A stretch of 5,608 bases of DNA from Streptosporangiaceae bacterium (GTDB lineage Bacteria; Actinomycetota; Actinomycetes; Streptosporangiales; Streptosporangiaceae), in contig JASHOI010000750.1 in the NCBI GenBank assembly GCA_030041195.1, positions 1 to 5,608 of the forward strand. Reading direction: 5' to 3'. Shown here piece after piece: positions 5,118-5,608 of this stretch. Within the stretch, counting starts at the first letter, position 1. Every line of letters starts with the position of its first letter. A program made the position numbers and the translations under genes. The notes under the pieces are model-generated. The model did no database searches. It worked only from the letters and a program-made list of their open reading frames with translations, and was not told the origin of the DNA.

Positions 5118-5162
5118 CGATGAGCGACCGATGAGCATGCGGCGATGAACAGCAGAAGCTGA
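5118..5162 (+). other. Three chained tiny ORFs on CGATGA repeats between ylxR and infB
   Basis: CGATGA occurs at 5118-5123, 5129-5134 and 5143-5148. Each ATG opens a very short frame: MSDR (5120-5134), MSMRR (5131-5148) and MNSRS (5145-5162). Each stop overlaps the next start as ATGA. The first begins 7 nt after the ylxR stop. This could support stop-start reinitiation toward infB or be chance repetition. Confidence 0.3.
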
Positions 5163-5199
5163 CGCCGGACGGAGCACGCGCTGCCCCGACCGGCTGACG

Positions 5200-5218
5200 G
5201 GTCCGGCGGATCCGGACC
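5200..5218 (+). other. Hairpin just upstream of the infB ribosome site
   Basis: GGTCCGG (5200-5206) and CCGGACC (5212-5218) pair perfectly around CGGAT. The stem ends 4 nt before the AAAGGGAG ribosome site of infB (5223-5230). It could influence ribosome loading on infB or mark a processing site. Confidence 0.5.
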
Positions 5219-5234
5219 GAGTAAAGGGAGCGCA

Positions 5235-5608
5235 GTGGCGAAAGTCCGGGTGTACGAGCTCGCTAAGGAGTTCGGTGTAGAGAGCAAGGCCGTCATGGCC
5301 AAGCTCCAGGAAATGGGCGAGTTCGTGCGATCGGCGTCCTCCACGATCGAGGCGCCGGTCGTCCGCAGGCTCAAGGAAGCGTTCGCGGCCCAGCAGCCAA
5401 AGCAGGCGCGGGCCAGCCAGACCGAAGACGGCCGTTCGGCGGTGGCAGCCCCGCGCGCGCCGGTGGTGACGTCGGCCGATGACGGGCACGGTGGCACCAA
5501 CGGCCGCAGCCCATCGGCGCCGGTCGCGCCGGCCGCCGAGGCCGGGCCCGCTCCGGCAGCGGCCGAGCCGGTGAGCCCCGCAGCAACGGGGTCGGCCCCG
5601 GACGGGGG
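5235..5608 (+). CDS. infB: Translation initiation factor IF-2, N-terminal part
   Basis: IF2 is the GTPase that positions fMet-tRNA on the 30S subunit and promotes 50S joining. Only the first 124 codons are present; the frame is open to the right edge. The GTG start (5235) follows AAAGGGAG (5223-5230). Residues 2-51 form the IF2_N domain: [19 protein letters not shown] (2-20), [19 protein letters not shown] (21-39) and [11 protein letters not shown] (40-50). From about residue 52 it passes into an Ala/Pro/Gly-rich, probably disordered linker. This is typical of the long actinobacterial IF2, whose G domain lies several hundred residues further on and outside the window. Its position after nusA and ylxR matches the conserved operon and supports the call. 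Confidence 0.96.
   Translation, partial: MAKVRVYELAKEFGVESKAVMAKLQEMGEFVRSASSTIEAPVVRRLKEAFAAQQPKQARASQTEDGRSAVAAPRAPVVTSADDGHGGTNGRSPSAPVAPAAEAGPAPAAAEPVSPAATGSAPDG

Noticed and set aside
4985..5586. Minus-strand frames opposite ylxR and infB
   Set aside because: Antisense shadows of recognised genes; no family motifs.
1..5608. CRISPR array, tRNA/rRNA gene, transposase or integrase
   Set aside because: No regularly spaced repeats, cloverleaf or rRNA-like sequence, and no DDE or recombinase motifs were seen on either strand.

Overview
The window is GC-rich chromosomal DNA of an actinomycete. The main reasons are the strong G/C bias at third codon positions, the GTG starts, the XRE-DUF5753 regulator (a family almost confined to Actinomycetota) and the gene order rimP-nusA-ylxR-infB next to a DUF4439 ferritin-like pair. 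It looks more like Streptosporangiales, Thermomonosporaceae or a related filamentous group than a mycobacterium, but the genus cannot be fixed from this sequence.

Layout. At 1-213 (+) is the 3' end of a superfamily 1 HelD-like helicase, followed by a GC hairpin and an AT-richer block full of short inverted repeats (263-345). At 362-1216 (-) is an XRE/DUF5753 transcriptional regulator. Divergent from it, across about 210 nt carrying a perfect 11-bp inverted repeat (1320-1353), is a 104-aa protein of unknown function with a striking Trp cluster (1427-1741, +). It converges on a two-gene minus-strand operon (2735 down to 1744): a Tat-type lipoprotein with ferritin-like motifs, then a cytoplasmic DUF4439 ferritin-like protein, joined by an ATGA overlap. 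From 2913 on the plus strand runs the conserved transcription/translation operon: rimP (30S maturation), nusA (elongation, termination and antitermination), ylxR (RNA-binding DUF448) and the first 124 codons of infB (IF2). rimP and nusA overlap by 11 nt; nusA-ylxR and ylxR-infB are separated by 110 and 122 nt.

How it fits together. The right half is ordinary core gene content that couples transcript elongation with ribosome assembly and initiation. What is less ordinary there is the RNA/DNA structure: a G6/C6 hairpin and a possible leaderless promoter before ylxR, two perfect hairpins in the ylxR tail (one with a GCGA tetraloop), a chain of three tiny stop-start ORFs and another hairpin before infB, and a long interrupted dyad in the lipoprotein/rimP divergent region. 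The left half is accessory: the XRE-DUF5753 gene lacks the usual adjacent DUF397 gene and instead faces the Trp-rich small protein across a palindromic candidate operator. That regulator/small-protein pair is the best candidate in the window for a poorly described system. No RNA gene, CRISPR array, transposase or integrase was seen.
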